Of a stretch of DNA of 64,000 bases, positions 1-11,048 are shown in pieces. Under the pieces are notes generated by a model, which saw only the letters and a list, made by a program, of their open reading frames with translations, searched no databases and was not told the DNA's origin. The stretch spans positions 1 through 64,000 of the forward strand of contig KN834793.1 in assembly GCA_000827265.1 (NCBI GenBank). Reading direction: 5' to 3'. Position 1 is the stretch's first letter, and each line of letters starts with the position of its first letter. The position numbers and the translations under genes are program-made. The DNA comes from Collybiopsis luxurians FD-317 M1 (taxonomy: Eukaryota; Basidiomycota; Agaricomycetes; Agaricales; Omphalotaceae).

Positions 1-1
1 A

Positions 2-150
2 AAGTGGAAAGGGTACAATAGCAGGACATAATTCCTGGGAACCGGCCCAAAACTTGGAACACGCGCCACAAATGGTACAAAAATTTCACAGGAAACATCC
101 AAATGCACCAAAAATTTGACCATTGAGGGCAATGGTCTTAAGGAGGGGGG
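2..150 (+). pseudogene. Ty3/gypsy chromovirus: decayed integrase C-terminal chromodomain tail
   Basis: Two reading frames together spell the end of a chromovirus integrase. KWKGYNS is read from base 2. NSWEPAQNLEHA, then FHRKHPNAPK, continue in another frame. This is the chromodomain core (WKGY...WEP..NL) and the FH..HP.AP tail typical of fungal Ty3/gypsy polyproteins. The frame changes near base 30, where one base is extra, and a stop follows at about 117, so this copy is not functional. A purine tract (141-150) directly before the LTR start fits the polypurine primer. Only the 3' end of the element lies in the window. Confidence 0.7.
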
Positions 151-153
151 TAA

Positions 154-681
154 TGTCGTAAAGCTGGTACGAACATCCATTCCTAACCCCTATTCATTTC
201 TCTTTTACTATACATCTTTCACATGACCGCGTTTATGACTAACTTTCATATCAATACCTTTTGGACATACAACTCCTCCCTATCTCCACTCCACACGGTA
301 TCATTGTTCTTTTTCTATTTCGTTCCCACTGTCATTGTTTTATTAATGAACTGTCCTTGTTTCTCTTCTCGCATCTGTCGCATGACCACATGCTCCATAC
401 CTTTTATTCTCGTAGCTGTCACCTAGCTATTGTCTTCCAGTAGCATTAGTTTCTTGTCTTATCCTCCAGTAGCATTAGTCTCTCTTACAGCTTACTACAG
501 TATATATACCTACCACCTATAACCTGAGTCCCTATCTTGACCTCTCTGTCGATTGGGACCAGGTGAGTATCCTGCTTGTACCAGTAGACTATTTAATTAA
601 CTCTGTCGATTGGGACCAGACTCTGCCTAAACTAATTACCGTGTTCTTGAAAGCCACTCCGCTGTAAACCGCTTCGTGACA
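154..681 (+). repeat. Putative 3' LTR of the Ty3/gypsy element
   Basis: The segment starts TGTCGTAAAGC, right after the polypurine tract, and ends GCTTCGTGACA, which is a near-perfect inverted match to the start (TG...CA termini). It has a TATA-like stretch (TATATATACC, about 501-510) and an internal direct repeat of 19 bases (544-562 and 601-619). Length is about 528 bp. The other LTR is not in the window, so LTR identity and element age cannot be estimated. Confidence 0.6.
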
Positions 682-797
682 CCCTGTAGTTGAAACAATT
701 CAGAGTATTCATAATACACAAACCCAGACTAGAAATCACAGAAGTGTTGGTGACAATGGACATGGAAATGACCATATGCCAGTACTGCAGCTGCCAG

Positions 798-888
798 TTT
801 AGGTGCTGGAAAATTGGTCTAATGTTATTCAGCCCATTTACAGTTCACAGAATGTATTGTAATGCCTGCTTACAGAATGCTTATGGAT
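798..888 (+). repeat. Repeat block preceding decayed tannase copy A
   Basis: This roughly 90-bp block (core GGTGCTGGAAAATTGGTCT, then TGTATTGTAATGCCT) recurs at 5126-5222, just before decayed copy B. It shows that the two decayed tannase units descend from related duplication events. No coding function is seen in it. Confidence 0.6.
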
Positions 889-924
889 TGCCTTACCCGG
901 ACTATTACTCAGTCAGATGTTCTT

Positions 925-1621
925 CAACAACTTGAAGTCTTAGTGGTTACTTGATGTATCCGATACAACAGCCTCAGGTTACCTGGTTGAAGTGAGAGCA
1001 CCGCATTTGTAGAGACGTGTGTAAGCCAATTAACTTCACTGCTGTAAGAGTTCATCATCTTCGTTGAGTTGTCTGTATCAAAATCTCCTGCAGAATTGGT
1101 TCCACAACTACGCCGTCCGCAGTCCATCATTTAATATGACGAACTGAACCTCGCGAATTACCATGCGCTGAAGATTCAAACCTTCCGTATCGCCCAAAGC
1201 TCGCAGTGGAAAGACCATTACATATCAAGGACAAGCCGACGTATTGACCTCGCCCACCGACACGGAGCTGTCCTACAACCGTGACTTTTGTCCCATAGGT
1301 CTTCCTCTTACGGAAATAGATGACTTGACGCACCTTACGCACCTCTTCTGCATTGCTATATTGGTGATGGAGCATAGCAATTTTGACAGGACTTTGGAGG
1401 GACCGGAGGAAATTTCACTGCAGAAGTCCTAGATTGAGAACGAAATGCATTAACGGCGTTGGTGAGATGGGTAATGGAGAATGATGCTCCAGATACGAGG
1501 ACGACACGCCGGAGTTGGATGTGGAGTTTATTCAAAGACATATAGGTATGATTATCCTGAGAAATACACATGCTAGGATGGATGATAGCAGTGTGCCCGA
1601 GAGCTGGACTTGTCACTAAAA
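925..1621 (+). pseudogene. Decayed tannase/feruloyl esterase copy A (3' part)
   Basis: The segment aligns by eye with about 4010-4730 of the intact gene: the end of exon 2, an intron remnant, and exon 3. Recognisable pieces are GATGTATCCGA.ACAACAGCC, the GATTGGTTCCAC exon-3 start near 1093, the ACAAGCCGAC segment holding the catalytic Asp region, and the GTGCCCGAGAGCTGGAC tail near 1597. Small indels and stops break all frames, and the nucleophile region upstream is missing. It is a relic of the same family as the two intact genes downstream. Confidence 0.75.
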
Positions 1622-2739
1622 TGTATGCGTCGTACGAGTTGTTATTTCTATGAATCCAATAAATTTCCAGGCCGACTGCACTATGTATGTGAGAGTACTC
1701 GAGTAGCCAGTATCTCGCAATAGAAGTAATCAATACATGTTCGTGCGCCCTAGAGGATTGGAAGTATGTTCATAAAGCTCGAGTAAAATCAGTAAATACT
1801 TTGCTGTATTCGATCGATTTACAAGTCAAGGGGATAGAATTCGATTCAACGTTTCCGTTGCAGCGGACTTGACATTGAGTGCCTGCAGATGCAAACTGCA
1901 AATGCCAAAAATGAAAGAGGATTTCACGCTTTTATTACTCCCGGCGAGCGGAAATTTTGCCCCAGAGACATCGAGTCGGATGTCGTAGTAAGCTCCACCA
2001 CGCTTATGTGGCTTGAGAACAAGGCTTGCTTTCGATTTCGGACGTTTCTTACTGAAGTATGTGAGCAACTAAAATTTCGTGTCTCTCCGCGGTGAACCCT
2101 AATATCTAGTTTATTTTCCATGTAACAATTTTGCCTGTACTTAAGATATACACGTTTTTATTCGGTACCTACAATCTTCTACACTCATGAGAGTACAGTC
2201 GCCCCAGCGCATACAGTATAGTGTGTTTTGGGGACAATTTACCCATCAACTTTACGAGTTAACTAGAGTCCTTAAAGTACCCATCACAGCTTCACTCACG
2301 CAGACTCTCGTGATGAGAGTGGCACAATCCAGACGTTTTTGGGGGGTTTCACACCCGATTTGATGGAGAAATTGAAGATAGAGATGCCCGATCAAGAATT
2401 GGCTGATTAATGAAGCACGCATTCACTTGAAGGCCCTGAATTAGTACATGAAAAGATACCTACGATCATTGATGAGAGAACTTCTAAACCGTGGAAGTGA
2501 GAGGCATTGGAAGGAAAAGTACGTTGTGAAATTATGTAGCCCATTAGAGGTAATCGTCCAATGTCGCCATTATAGACCGCGGACTGTAAAGGCGAACACG
2601 CGCGGACGCGTACGCATCGCGACCTCGGTGCCAGTGAAGCTTTCGGCAAACAAACTGCCTGTCTGGGACATCAATATTCGAAGCGAGCTGAAACATTGAT
2701 TGAGATTCCCTCTGGCTGTTAAGCATGCATGCTAAGGGC
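1622..2739. other. Intergenic sequence, nothing recognised
   Basis: Only short overlapping reading frames of at most about 83 codons occur here, with no recognisable domain, repeat or RNA gene. Confidence 0.4.
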
Positions 2740-2910
2740 CAAAGGATGCTTACCTGCGAAGACGATGACATTCATCCTCAGCCGAAATAAGCACTCAATG
2801 GATCGTGCCGAGAACCTTGGGTAGTGACTAACACAATATTACAAGACTTCCCATATGTCCACGCATGCTATTTAACAATCAACTTCATTCATTATATGAC
2901 TTCTCGCTGA

Positions 2911-2917
2911 TATAAAG
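2911..2917 (+). promoter_or_regulatory. TATA box, tannase gene 1
   Basis: TATAAAG lies 44 bases before the ATG. The same box at the same spacing precedes the second intact copy (8634-8640). Confidence 0.5.
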
Positions 2918-2954
2918 TAAGTATCCATAGTTATCGTTTGCATCGAAACAACCC

Positions 2955-4730
2955 ATGATGTTAAAAAAGTTACTATTCTTGCAGACGATTTTTCTGTGGC
3001 TTCCCGGCATATATGCTACGTCTTTTGATTTCGACTCTGCTTGCAATAACATCGCTTCGCAGGCAGCCTCTATTGCCAATACCACCGTGTTCTTCTCAGG
3101 GGTAGTTCCCGCAGGAACAAACCTGTCTTTTACCAATCCTACCTGCGACGCCGCGGGGGTTGCTTCTTTCCAAGTGACCCTTGCCGACATGTGTAGGGTT
3201 GCACTCAACGTCTCTACTTCCGACCAATCTGGTATTATAATGGAGGCTTGGCTTCCTAGGAACTGGACAGGAAGATTCTTGAGCACAGGAAATGGTGGAT
3301 TGGCAGGATGTATGCGTTATATTCCTTATGGGTCTAATTCGATTATTGACAACATTTGTTTAGGCATTCAATACGCTGATCTGGCTTACGGTGCAGGTCT
3401 GGGATTCGCTACAGTAGGGGCGAACAACGGTCACAATGGCTCTAGTGGACAAGCATTTTACAATCACCCGGAGGTATTAGAGGATTTCGTCTTTCGCTCG
3501 TAAGGAAAATGTTCACATTAACAGGTCTGTTCGACTGACTTTTGATTAGAATTCATACGAACGTGCTTGTCGGAAAAGAAATAACAAAAACGTTCTACGG
3601 ATCTCCACACAAATTTTCGTACTATTTTGGATGCTCGACCGGTGGACGACAAGGATTCAAATCAGTTCAGGAGTTCCCTGATGACTTCGACGGTGTACTT
3701 GCGGGTTCGCCTGCTCTTAATTTCAACAACTTGATGTCCTGGTTTGGCCGATTTTTTGACATCCTTGGCACTCCAGACTCGCCCAGTTTTATAACAGCAG
3801 ACCAGTGGTCCGGTTTGATACATGAGAATGTCCTGAAGCAATGTGACACCATCGACGGGGTTGCAGATGGCATTATTGAAGATCCCAATCTATGCGACTA
3901 CAAACCAGAGGAACTCATTTGTGTTCCTGGAAGTAACTCGTCAGATTGTCTGACTGCTACTCAGGCAGAAGCTCTTCGTCAAGTTTTCAGCCCAATGTAT
4001 GGCCTTCGAGGAAACTTGATGTATCCGAGACAACAGCCAGGGGGTGAAGACACAATATACGTAGAGGGATTGTATACCAGTGGTACACCAATTTCCTTTA
4101 GTTCTGTGAGTCTATCCTCTTCCGATAGTTGTCTTTTGTTAAAATATCTTGCAGGATTGGTTCCATTATGTCGTCTACGATCCATCCTTTGATGTGACCA
4201 AGCTAAACCTCACGGATTATCAGTACGCCGAGGATTTGAATCCCTTCAATATTGCCACTTTCAACGGCGATCTCTCTGCATTCAAAGCTCGCAATGGAAA
4301 AGTCATAACATATCACGGACAAGCCGACATATTGATCTCACCCACCGACACAGAATTGTACTACAACCATGTCGCTCAGACCATGGGGCTTCCTCCTGCA
4401 GAGTTAGATGACTTTATGCGCTTTTTCCGCATTAGTGGAATGAGTCACTGTGTTACTGGTGATGGAGCTTGGCAATTTGGACAGAGTCTTCTAGCTGTTG
4501 AAGGAAACCTCACTGCAGAAAACCTTGATCCTGACCGCAATGCACTGACAGCTTTAGTGAGATGGGTGGAAGAGGGTATTGCACCTGATACTGTACTGGG
4601 GACTAAGTACGTGAATGACACGCCGGAGTTGGGTGTGGAGTTTAGTCGAAGACATTGCCGTTATCCTCTGAGGAACACATATGATAGAGTGGGTGATAGC
4701 AGTGTCCCCGAGAGCTGGTCTTGTCAATGA
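2955..4730 (+). CDS. Secreted tannase/feruloyl esterase family enzyme (copy 1)
   Basis: Serine esterase of the fungal tannase/FaeB family, which hydrolyses ester bonds of plant phenolics (tannins, ferulates) outside the cell. Exons 2955-3499, 3550-4105 and 4155-4730 give 558 residues, normal for the family. A hydrophobic signal peptide covers about residues 1-22. The family's disulfide-paired triad (CS-D-HC) is complete: Cys210-Ser211 in GCSTGGRQG, Asp425 in HGQADIL, and His465-Cys466 in GMSHC. Many N-x-S/T sites suggest glycosylation. Both introns are about 50 nt. It is one of four copies in the first 10.5 kb, two intact and two decayed. Tannase versus feruloyl esterase specificity cannot be decided from sequence alone. 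Confidence 0.9.
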
Positions 4731-5125
4731 ATGTATGTGTACTGCAACTTGTCAGTTCTAATTTATCATGACTGTCAAAGGTTCGAAAGTTGCACAAAGC
4801 GCTGAAGCTTGCCATATTTTATCGTTAGCAAGTCTGTACATCGAATGTTGACTCAGATTCCTACCTTTTTTGAATGGCATCAATAACTATGACATCTTGG
4901 AGAGAGATGCGAAGGTGACCCGAGAGATGCTTGCCGACTACATAGAGTTCCTTAGCAATCCGATAGCATCTCAAAGAATTTCTGTCCCCCGAAATCTGTA
5001 GTGATGAACTGGACTGACATTTCGCGATCAGTGTCGGCGATATACATTTGCAAGGCGTGAACGATCCAACTGATCTTGATCTCATTCGAGCCGCTCCAAT
5101 GGCTGACTTTGAATGCGGCCGCTAG

Positions 5126-5222
5126 CTTAGATGCTGGAAAATTGGTCTGATGCTATTCAGCCCATTCACGGTGAAGTTTACACGATTTATATGTATTGTA
5201 ATGCCTACTTACACAAAGGTTA
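5126..5222 (+). repeat. Repeat block preceding decayed tannase copy B
   Basis: Second occurrence of the block at 798-888 (shared core ATGCTGGAAAATTGGTCTGA). It lies directly upstream of the decayed copy that starts near 5236. Confidence 0.6.
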
Positions 5223-5235
5223 CACAAAGTCTGCC

Positions 5236-5905
5236 GCAATGTTACAAAATTCCCTATTCCTGTTGATAATCTTACTGTGATTTTCAAGTACCTCTTGACT
5301 TTAATTCCACTTGTGGCAATATTGCTTCTCAAGCAGCCTCCATCCTCAACACCTCTGTGTTCTTCTTAGAAATAATTCCACTGGAACAAACAGTATGTCA
5401 GTAAACTTGTTTTCCGACAATCCTTCAATTCCGTTTACACCAAGCAATTTGGTATCATGATGGAGGCTTGGCTCTAGACAGAAAGATTCCTGAGCACAGG
5501 AAATGGCGGATTTGCCGGATGTATATGTCAAATTCCCTTTGTCCGGATCCTTACCCGTTAACGTTCGCTCCGGCATTATTATGCTGATTTGGCAGTGATT
5601 GCTACAGTAAGAACAAATAACGGCCATAGTGACTTCAGTGGACAAGCATTCTTCAATAGCCTGGAAGTGTTAGAAGATTTTGACTTTCGCTGGTTAGAGG
5701 AATGTTCTCATTGATAAGTCCCCTTGACTGACTCGAGATGATTAGATTTAGCATCCACACGAATGTGGTCATTGGAAAAGAAATAATAAAAATGATCCAC
5801 AGCTCTGCATACAATTCCTGGTACTACATTGGATGCTCAACCCAAGACAACAAGGATTCAGACTGGTTTCTCCGATGATTTTGACGATGTATTTACACAT
5901 TGACA
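5236..5905 (+). pseudogene. Decayed tannase/feruloyl esterase copy B (5' part)
   Basis: Remnant of exon 1 and the start of exon 2 of the tannase family. ATGTTACAAAATTCCCTATT matches the signal-peptide start. ATTGCTTCTCAAGCAGCCTC, GGAGGCTTGGCT, TGAGCACAGGAAATGG and GGACAAGCATTCTTCAAT follow the order of the intact genes. After 5750, CACACGAATGTGGTC and GGATGCTCAACCC mark the Ser-nucleophile region, but the GCSTGGR motif is destroyed. Deletions and stops are frequent. The match fades after about 5905. It complements copy A, which keeps the 3' half, so the two may be halves of one ancestral gene split by rearrangement; that is inference. Confidence 0.75.
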
Positions 5906-6149
5906 ATTGGATGGAAAAAACATGAAAAAAAAAAACTGTTTGAACACTTAAAAGATTCCCTGATTACTTTCAAGTCTGTCAATCCTCATGAAAAGCTAAT
6001 AAGTCTATCTAATAGTTTTTATTGAGTGTGCAGGAAAAATTTTATGAGTCCGGAATGAAATGGAGGAATCGTCTTGCAACGGGACTTGACCTTTTTCCCA
6101 CGCCACTTTACTTGCTCTCTATATCAATTTTTTTCCCCCATATATGGAT

Positions 6150-6750
6150 GTGTCACGTTTTGTAACTTTTGTTAAGCTACATGACTTTCTGTCCACCATC
6201 ATCTTCCTCGCTTCTCTTCCTCTTCTCGTTACGCAGTTCCTTCTTGACATGTAATCCCCATTACTTACATCTCTGCCTTCTCCTGTCATTGTCTCTTCAT
6301 GACTACTGCTTTCTCCTCCTCAGTGTTTTACTTTACACCTGCCCTCCTTTTTTGTTGCTTTAAAACCCCCCCTCTACCATTGCTTTGCTCTGTCATTGTC
6401 CCTTTTTTTTTTGCCTATGGCTACTCCTGATCCTGCTTTTCCTAAGTTTGAGTCCATCCTGTCTGTCCGACTATCTTCTTTTCATTCTTACCTGATACTC
6501 ACTGTCTATCTTTAGATCTACTATTTTTTTGTTGAATCCTATCCTGTGTCTTCTCAATTTACATGACCTGCTTTTCTTTGGGTCTTGTTCCCTCTCTGTG
6601 CCATTCTCTCATTTTGAGCTTTTCTGTTTGCATTTATCATCCTTGTCATGTTCTGCAGCCATTTTTCTCTCCAGCTGATATTCCTTCTGTCCTGAATTTG
6701 CTTGTGCATGTTCTTTTTATGTTTTTCCTTATCTGTTAATGATAAAGATT
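6150..6750 (-). repeat. Purine-rich (minus strand) tract, possible body of a retroposon
   Basis: About 600 bp that is strongly C/T on the plus strand, hence A/G on the minus strand. It lies immediately 3' of the tRNA-derived element at 6751-6825 as read on the minus strand. No protein can be read from it. A tRNA-like head followed by an unrelated A-rich body is the layout of a SINE, but neither a poly-A end nor a target-site duplication was established. Confidence 0.35.
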
Positions 6751-6825
6751 GACCAAGCTGGGAATTGAACCCAGGTCCCTGCCACTTTCTGGGGACAGTG
6801 CTCTAACCAACTGAGCTACTCGACC
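6751..6825 (-). repeat. tRNA-derived Pol III element (SINE head or tRNA pseudogene)
   Basis: On the minus strand this folds like a tRNA. The acceptor stem is GGTCGAG/CTTGGTC with G-T pairs, the D-arm is GCTC/GAGC, and the T-arm is CTGGG/CCCAG. It has an A box (TAGCTCAGTTGG) and a B box (GGTTCAATTCC). The anticodon stem CTGTC/GGCAG closes a 10-nt loop instead of 7, with no clear anticodon, so it is not a working tRNA. The intact internal promoter boxes with a broken anticodon arm suggest a tRNA-derived SINE. Confidence 0.55.
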
Positions 6826-6839
6826 ATTGGTGTCCAATA

Positions 6840-8474
6840 GGTGTGGATTCAATCTCAATCCAACATTATCAATATATCTTATTTTTTTCAGTGTACATCT
6901 GGTGCCATGGTAGCTGGCTCAGTCACTTTGAAATTTTTCACCCAAGAATGCTACAACTGCAATTTGGATGTTTTTTTGCCCCTTATCCTCCTGCTTTTAT
7001 TTTGGGTTTTGGCTAATGGCTAGCAGCCTCATCTTTCAACCATCATCTGGACAGGATCCTCTCTTTTCTTTTGACCATTGCTGCATCACCTCTTCTGGTT
7101 ATGATACTTCCTCCAAGTCATTTTATAAATCCAGTGAAGTCTTGCAAGTTTGGTCCTTTTCTGCTTCAGATGGCACCCGTCTTGTTCAGCTCGTCACTAC
7201 TGTGCATTCACTCATCACTGCTGTTCTTTCTTTCCACTCCAGTATGTTCTCTCTATTCCTTGTCCTTCCTGCTTGCTGACATCTTGTACAGGCTGTGTGT
7301 TGAATCTTTGCATTGACAGCTCAACCAGTGTTTGCAGTGCCATGTTGCACATTCAGTATTCAAACCTTTGAAGAAATGTTCTGGGTGTTTAGTGGAAAAA
7401 TACTGCATATGCATCACTTTTACTCACTACTTTGATTGACTGGCGCCTCCTTCTCTGGATCTGTGTAGAGCTGAGAATGCCAAAAGATGGATGGGCCATT
7501 TCATAATGTTAAATGTGAGTGCAACCAAACCAATTGTGCATTGTGGGTACCAGAGTGCCACATCGCCATTGAAGCTCTATGCAAATTCATTGCGAAACAT
7601 CGGCCTACTATTCTTGAAGCGACTTTGCAAGTGTTTAAGCTGCATACCCGGCCCCAGCAAGCGTTGCACAGCATGCTGGTAGTGTGCATGTCGGATCGTC
7701 GAAGCCTTTTCCCTGGGAGTCGAGTCCATCGAGAGACTGTATTCTATGTCACAGAGGTGATGGTCCATGACATTGCACAAGTGGGGCCAGTTAGAGATAT
7801 CTTGCAAGACAAAGTTGTACATGTAAACATTGACACTGGTATGAAGGGTATGAAAGGATCAGTATTTGTTGTTTTCATTTGCAGAGCTCGACATCAGTGC
7901 TGTTCTACTGGTCGACTTTCCTTTTACCATCAAGGAGACTGAAGACAACGACGATAAGTGGAAACAAAAAATGATAGCATTTATGAACAGTGGCATTGTT
8001 TTTTAGTTGTACTGTCTGTACATGCCTATAAGACATGGTGCTACGGGAATACAATTACTGTGAGCAAATTAGAGTCCAGACTTGTACATGCCATGCGCGA
8101 AGTATGATGGCTCACATCCCACAAGTGAGGACTAGTATTGAACAGCTTAGAAATGCTTTAAAACAACAGCTTTTTGTGAAAGGGTTAAATCTAGGTCTGG
8201 TATCAACTCTGGTACATAGATAGTACGATTGTCTTTTTTCAATGCCCAGTTGATTGTATTTGCTTGCCCTATACATTTTGAGGCAGGCTCACCAAATTCA
8301 ATATTTGATATGGGACCACCTATCGAACATTCGAAATCAACAGTTGTGGCAATTACCGGCTCTTGGATTATATAGAAACCCTATCAAAATATCAAATACA
8401 AACAAACACATTGAAAAAATAGAACTGCAAGCCTCTATGTAAACGGCTGTATAGGCCAGGTATAGGCAGTGAGA
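6840..8474. other. Insert between tannase duplication units, unrecognised
   Basis: This sequence is absent from the flanks of the first tannase unit, so it was inserted or left behind between the duplicates. The longest plus-strand frame, 7487-7942 (151 codons), looks unlike any family I know. An overlapping minus frame and many short frames suggest decayed mobile-element DNA. No terminal repeats were found by eye. Confidence 0.3.
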
Positions 8475-8633
8475 ATGCTTATCCGCGAAAGGAAGTTTTT
8501 TTATCTTCTGGTACTCAGCGGATCGCGTGAAGAGACTTTTACAGTGACTAACACAATATTACGAACCTTCCCATACATCCGCACCTAGCAGGCGTGCTAT
8601 TCCATAATCAATTTCATTTTGACTTCTGGCTGA

Positions 8634-8640
8634 TATAAAG
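8634..8640 (+). promoter_or_regulatory. TATA box, tannase gene 2
   Basis: TATAAAG lies 44 bases before the ATG, the same spacing as in copy 1. Confidence 0.5.
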
Positions 8641-8677
8641 TAAATATCCATAGTTATTGTTTGCACCAAAACAGCCC

Positions 8678-10453
8678 ATGATGTTAGGAAAGTTCCTATT
8701 CCTGCAGACGATTCTTCTATGGCTTTCCGGCATATATGCTACGTCTTTTGACTTTGACTCCGCCTGCGATAACATCACTTCGCAGGCAGCCTCTATTGCC
8801 AATACCACCATATTCTTCTCAGAGGTAGTTCCCGCAGGGACAAACCTGTCTTTCGACAATCCTACCTGCGACGCCACAGGGGTTGCTTCTTTCCAAGTGA
8901 CTCTTGCCGATATGTGTAGGGTAGCACTCAGCGTCTCTACTTCTGACCAATCTGGTATTGCAATGGAAGCTTGGCTTCCTAGGAATTGGACAGGAAGATT
9001 TTTGAGCACAGGAAATGGTGGATTGGGAGGATGTAAGCATCATATTCCTTATAGATCTAATTTGATTTTTGTTAACATTTGTTTAGGCATTCAGTATGCT
9101 GATATGGCTTATGGTGCAGGTTTGGGATTTGCTACAGTAGGGGCAAACAATGGTCACAATGGCTCTAGTGGACAACCATTTTTCGATCACCCGGAGGTAT
9201 TGGCGGATTACGTCTTTCGCTCGTATGAGAACTGTTCTCGTTGACATGTCCATTCAACTGACTTGTGATTAGAGTTCATACGAACGTGCTTGTCGGAGAA
9301 GAAATAACCAAAATGTTCTATGGCTCTCCTCACAGATTTTCATACTATTTTGGATGCTCAACCGGTGGACGACAAGGATTCAAGTCAGTTCAAGACTTCC
9401 CTGATGACTTTGATGGTGTACTTGTGGGTTCGCCTGGCCTTAATTATAACAACTTGATGTCCTATTTTGGCCGATATTTCAACATCCTTGGTACTCCAGA
9501 CTCGCCAAGTTTCATAACCGCAGACCAGTGGTCCAACTTGATACATGAGAATGTCCTGAAGCAATGTGACGCCATCGACGGGGTTGCAGATGGCATCATT
9601 GAAGATCCCAGTCTATGCGACTACAAACCAGAGGAGCTCATTTGTATACCTGGAAGTAACTCGTCAGATTGCCTGACTGCTACTCAAGCAGCAGCCGTTC
9701 GTCAAGTTTTCAGTCCAATGTATGACCTTCGAGGAAACTTGATGTTTCCGAAACTACGGCCTGGCGGTGAAGATACAGTATATGTAGAATTAATATTTAC
9801 CGGTGGTACACCGGTTTCCTTCACTTCTGTCAGTCCATTAACTTCCTATGGTTGTCAACTCTTGAACTTTCTTGCAGGATTGGTTCCACTATGTCGTCTT
9901 CGATCCATCCTTTGACGTTACAAAGCTGGACCTTGCAGATTACCAGCACGCCGAGGATTTGAACCCCTTCAACATTGCCACTTTCAAAGGCGATCTCTCT
10001 GCATTCAGGTCTCGCAATGGAAAAGTCATGGTATACCACGGACAAGCAGACATATTGGGCTCACCCGTCGAGACAGAATTGTACTACAACCATGTCGCTC
10101 GGACCATGGGGCTTCCTCCTACAAAGATGGATGATTTTATGCGCTTTTTCCGCATCAGTGGAATGAGTCACTGTGTTACCGGTGATGGAGCTTGGCAGTT
10201 TGGACAGAATCTTCTAGCTGTTGGAGGAAATCTTACTGCAGAAAATCTGAATCCGGACCGAAATGCGTTGACAGCTTTGGTGAGATGGGTGGAAGAGGGA
10301 ATTGCGCCTGATACTCTACTGGGGACAAAGTACGTGAACGACACGCCGGAGCTGGGTGTAGAGTTTAGTCGAAGACATTGTCGTTACCCTCTGAGGAACA
10401 CATATGATAGGACGGGTGATAGCACTGTCCCTGAGAGCTGGTCTTGTCAATGA
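8678..10453 (+). CDS. Secreted tannase/feruloyl esterase family enzyme (copy 2)
   Basis: Paralogue of the gene at 2955-4730. Exons 8678-9222, 9273-9828 and 9878-10453 have exactly the same lengths (545, 556, 576 nt), giving 558 residues. The CS-D-HC catalytic set is intact at the same positions (Cys210-Ser211, Asp425, His465-Cys466), and a signal peptide opens the protein. The start was set at the ATG matching copy 1; an in-frame TTG upstream was ignored. Replacements cluster in loops (for example IPYGSNSIID versus IPYRSNLIFV near residue 125), so specificity may have shifted. Both promoters and 3' flanks are also duplicated. Confidence 0.9.
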
Positions 10454-11048
10454 ATGTATTTGTATTGCGATTCGTCAATTCTGATTTATCGTGGATGCCA
10501 GAGGTTCGAGAGTTGCGCGATGCGCTGAAGATTGCCATACACTACCGTTAGCAAGTCTGTGGTTCGAATGTCAGTTTCCCACCTTTCTGAATAGCATCGA
10601 TAACTATGGCTCCTTGTAGAGAAGAGCGAAGATAACCGGAGGGGTGCCGGCTACATGCACTCCCTTAGCAATCTGATAGTATCCCAAATATTTTTTTTGT
10701 CCCAAGATATCCGTAGTGATGAATCGAACTGGTATTTCGCGATGAGAATCGGCGATACACGTTTGCAAGGCGTGGAGGATCGAACTAGCCTTGATTTCAT
10801 TCGAGCCGCTCCGATGATTGACTCTAATCGATTGGCCGGCAGACTTCTTATCTGACAGTCATGATGATTGGGCAATATTTCCGTCGCGGGAGACTTTAAC
10901 GTTGAAAGGAAGCCGTGGGCGCGTTGCTTCTCGGCAATGTTAGACGCCCGTCATTACGTACATGGAGACCGTGAAATTGAAAGGGAATTCAACTTCGCGT
11001 CGTACACTCACCTCGTTCCCGCCCAGCGAGCGGATACTTCTCTCAAAA
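10454..11048. other. Intergenic: duplicated tannase 3' flank, then dynamin promoter
   Basis: The first 400 bases are the 3' flank shared with copy 1. The rest, up to the dynamin ATG at 11049, should hold that gene's promoter. No clear TATA box is seen. Confidence 0.4.

Larger units (their letters stand above)
2740..5120 (+). repeat. Segmental duplication unit 1 (tannase gene plus flanks)
   Basis: About 2.4 kb that matches 8475-10850: promoter, three-exon tannase gene and 3' flank. Upstream identity includes GTGACTAACACAATATTAC and TATAAAGTAA. Downstream identity includes CTTAGCAATC and CATTCGAGCCGCTCC. The two units are direct repeats about 5.7 kb apart, separated by decayed copy B and the 6.1-8.4 kb insert. 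Confidence 0.7.
8475..10850 (+). repeat. Segmental duplication unit 2 (tannase gene plus flanks)
   Basis: Direct-repeat partner of 2740-5120. It covers promoter, gene and 3' flank, ending near the CATTCGAGCCGCTCC segment at about 10800, just upstream of the dynamin gene. Confidence 0.7.

Noticed and set aside
6751..6825. Functional tRNA gene
   Set aside because: The anticodon loop is 10 nt with no T33 and no clear anticodon; only the promoter boxes and outer stems are conserved.
7487..7942. 151-codon frame as a host gene
   Set aside because: No recognisable domain, no start context or conserved splice structure. It lies in element-like DNA, so it is reported only as unrecognised sequence.
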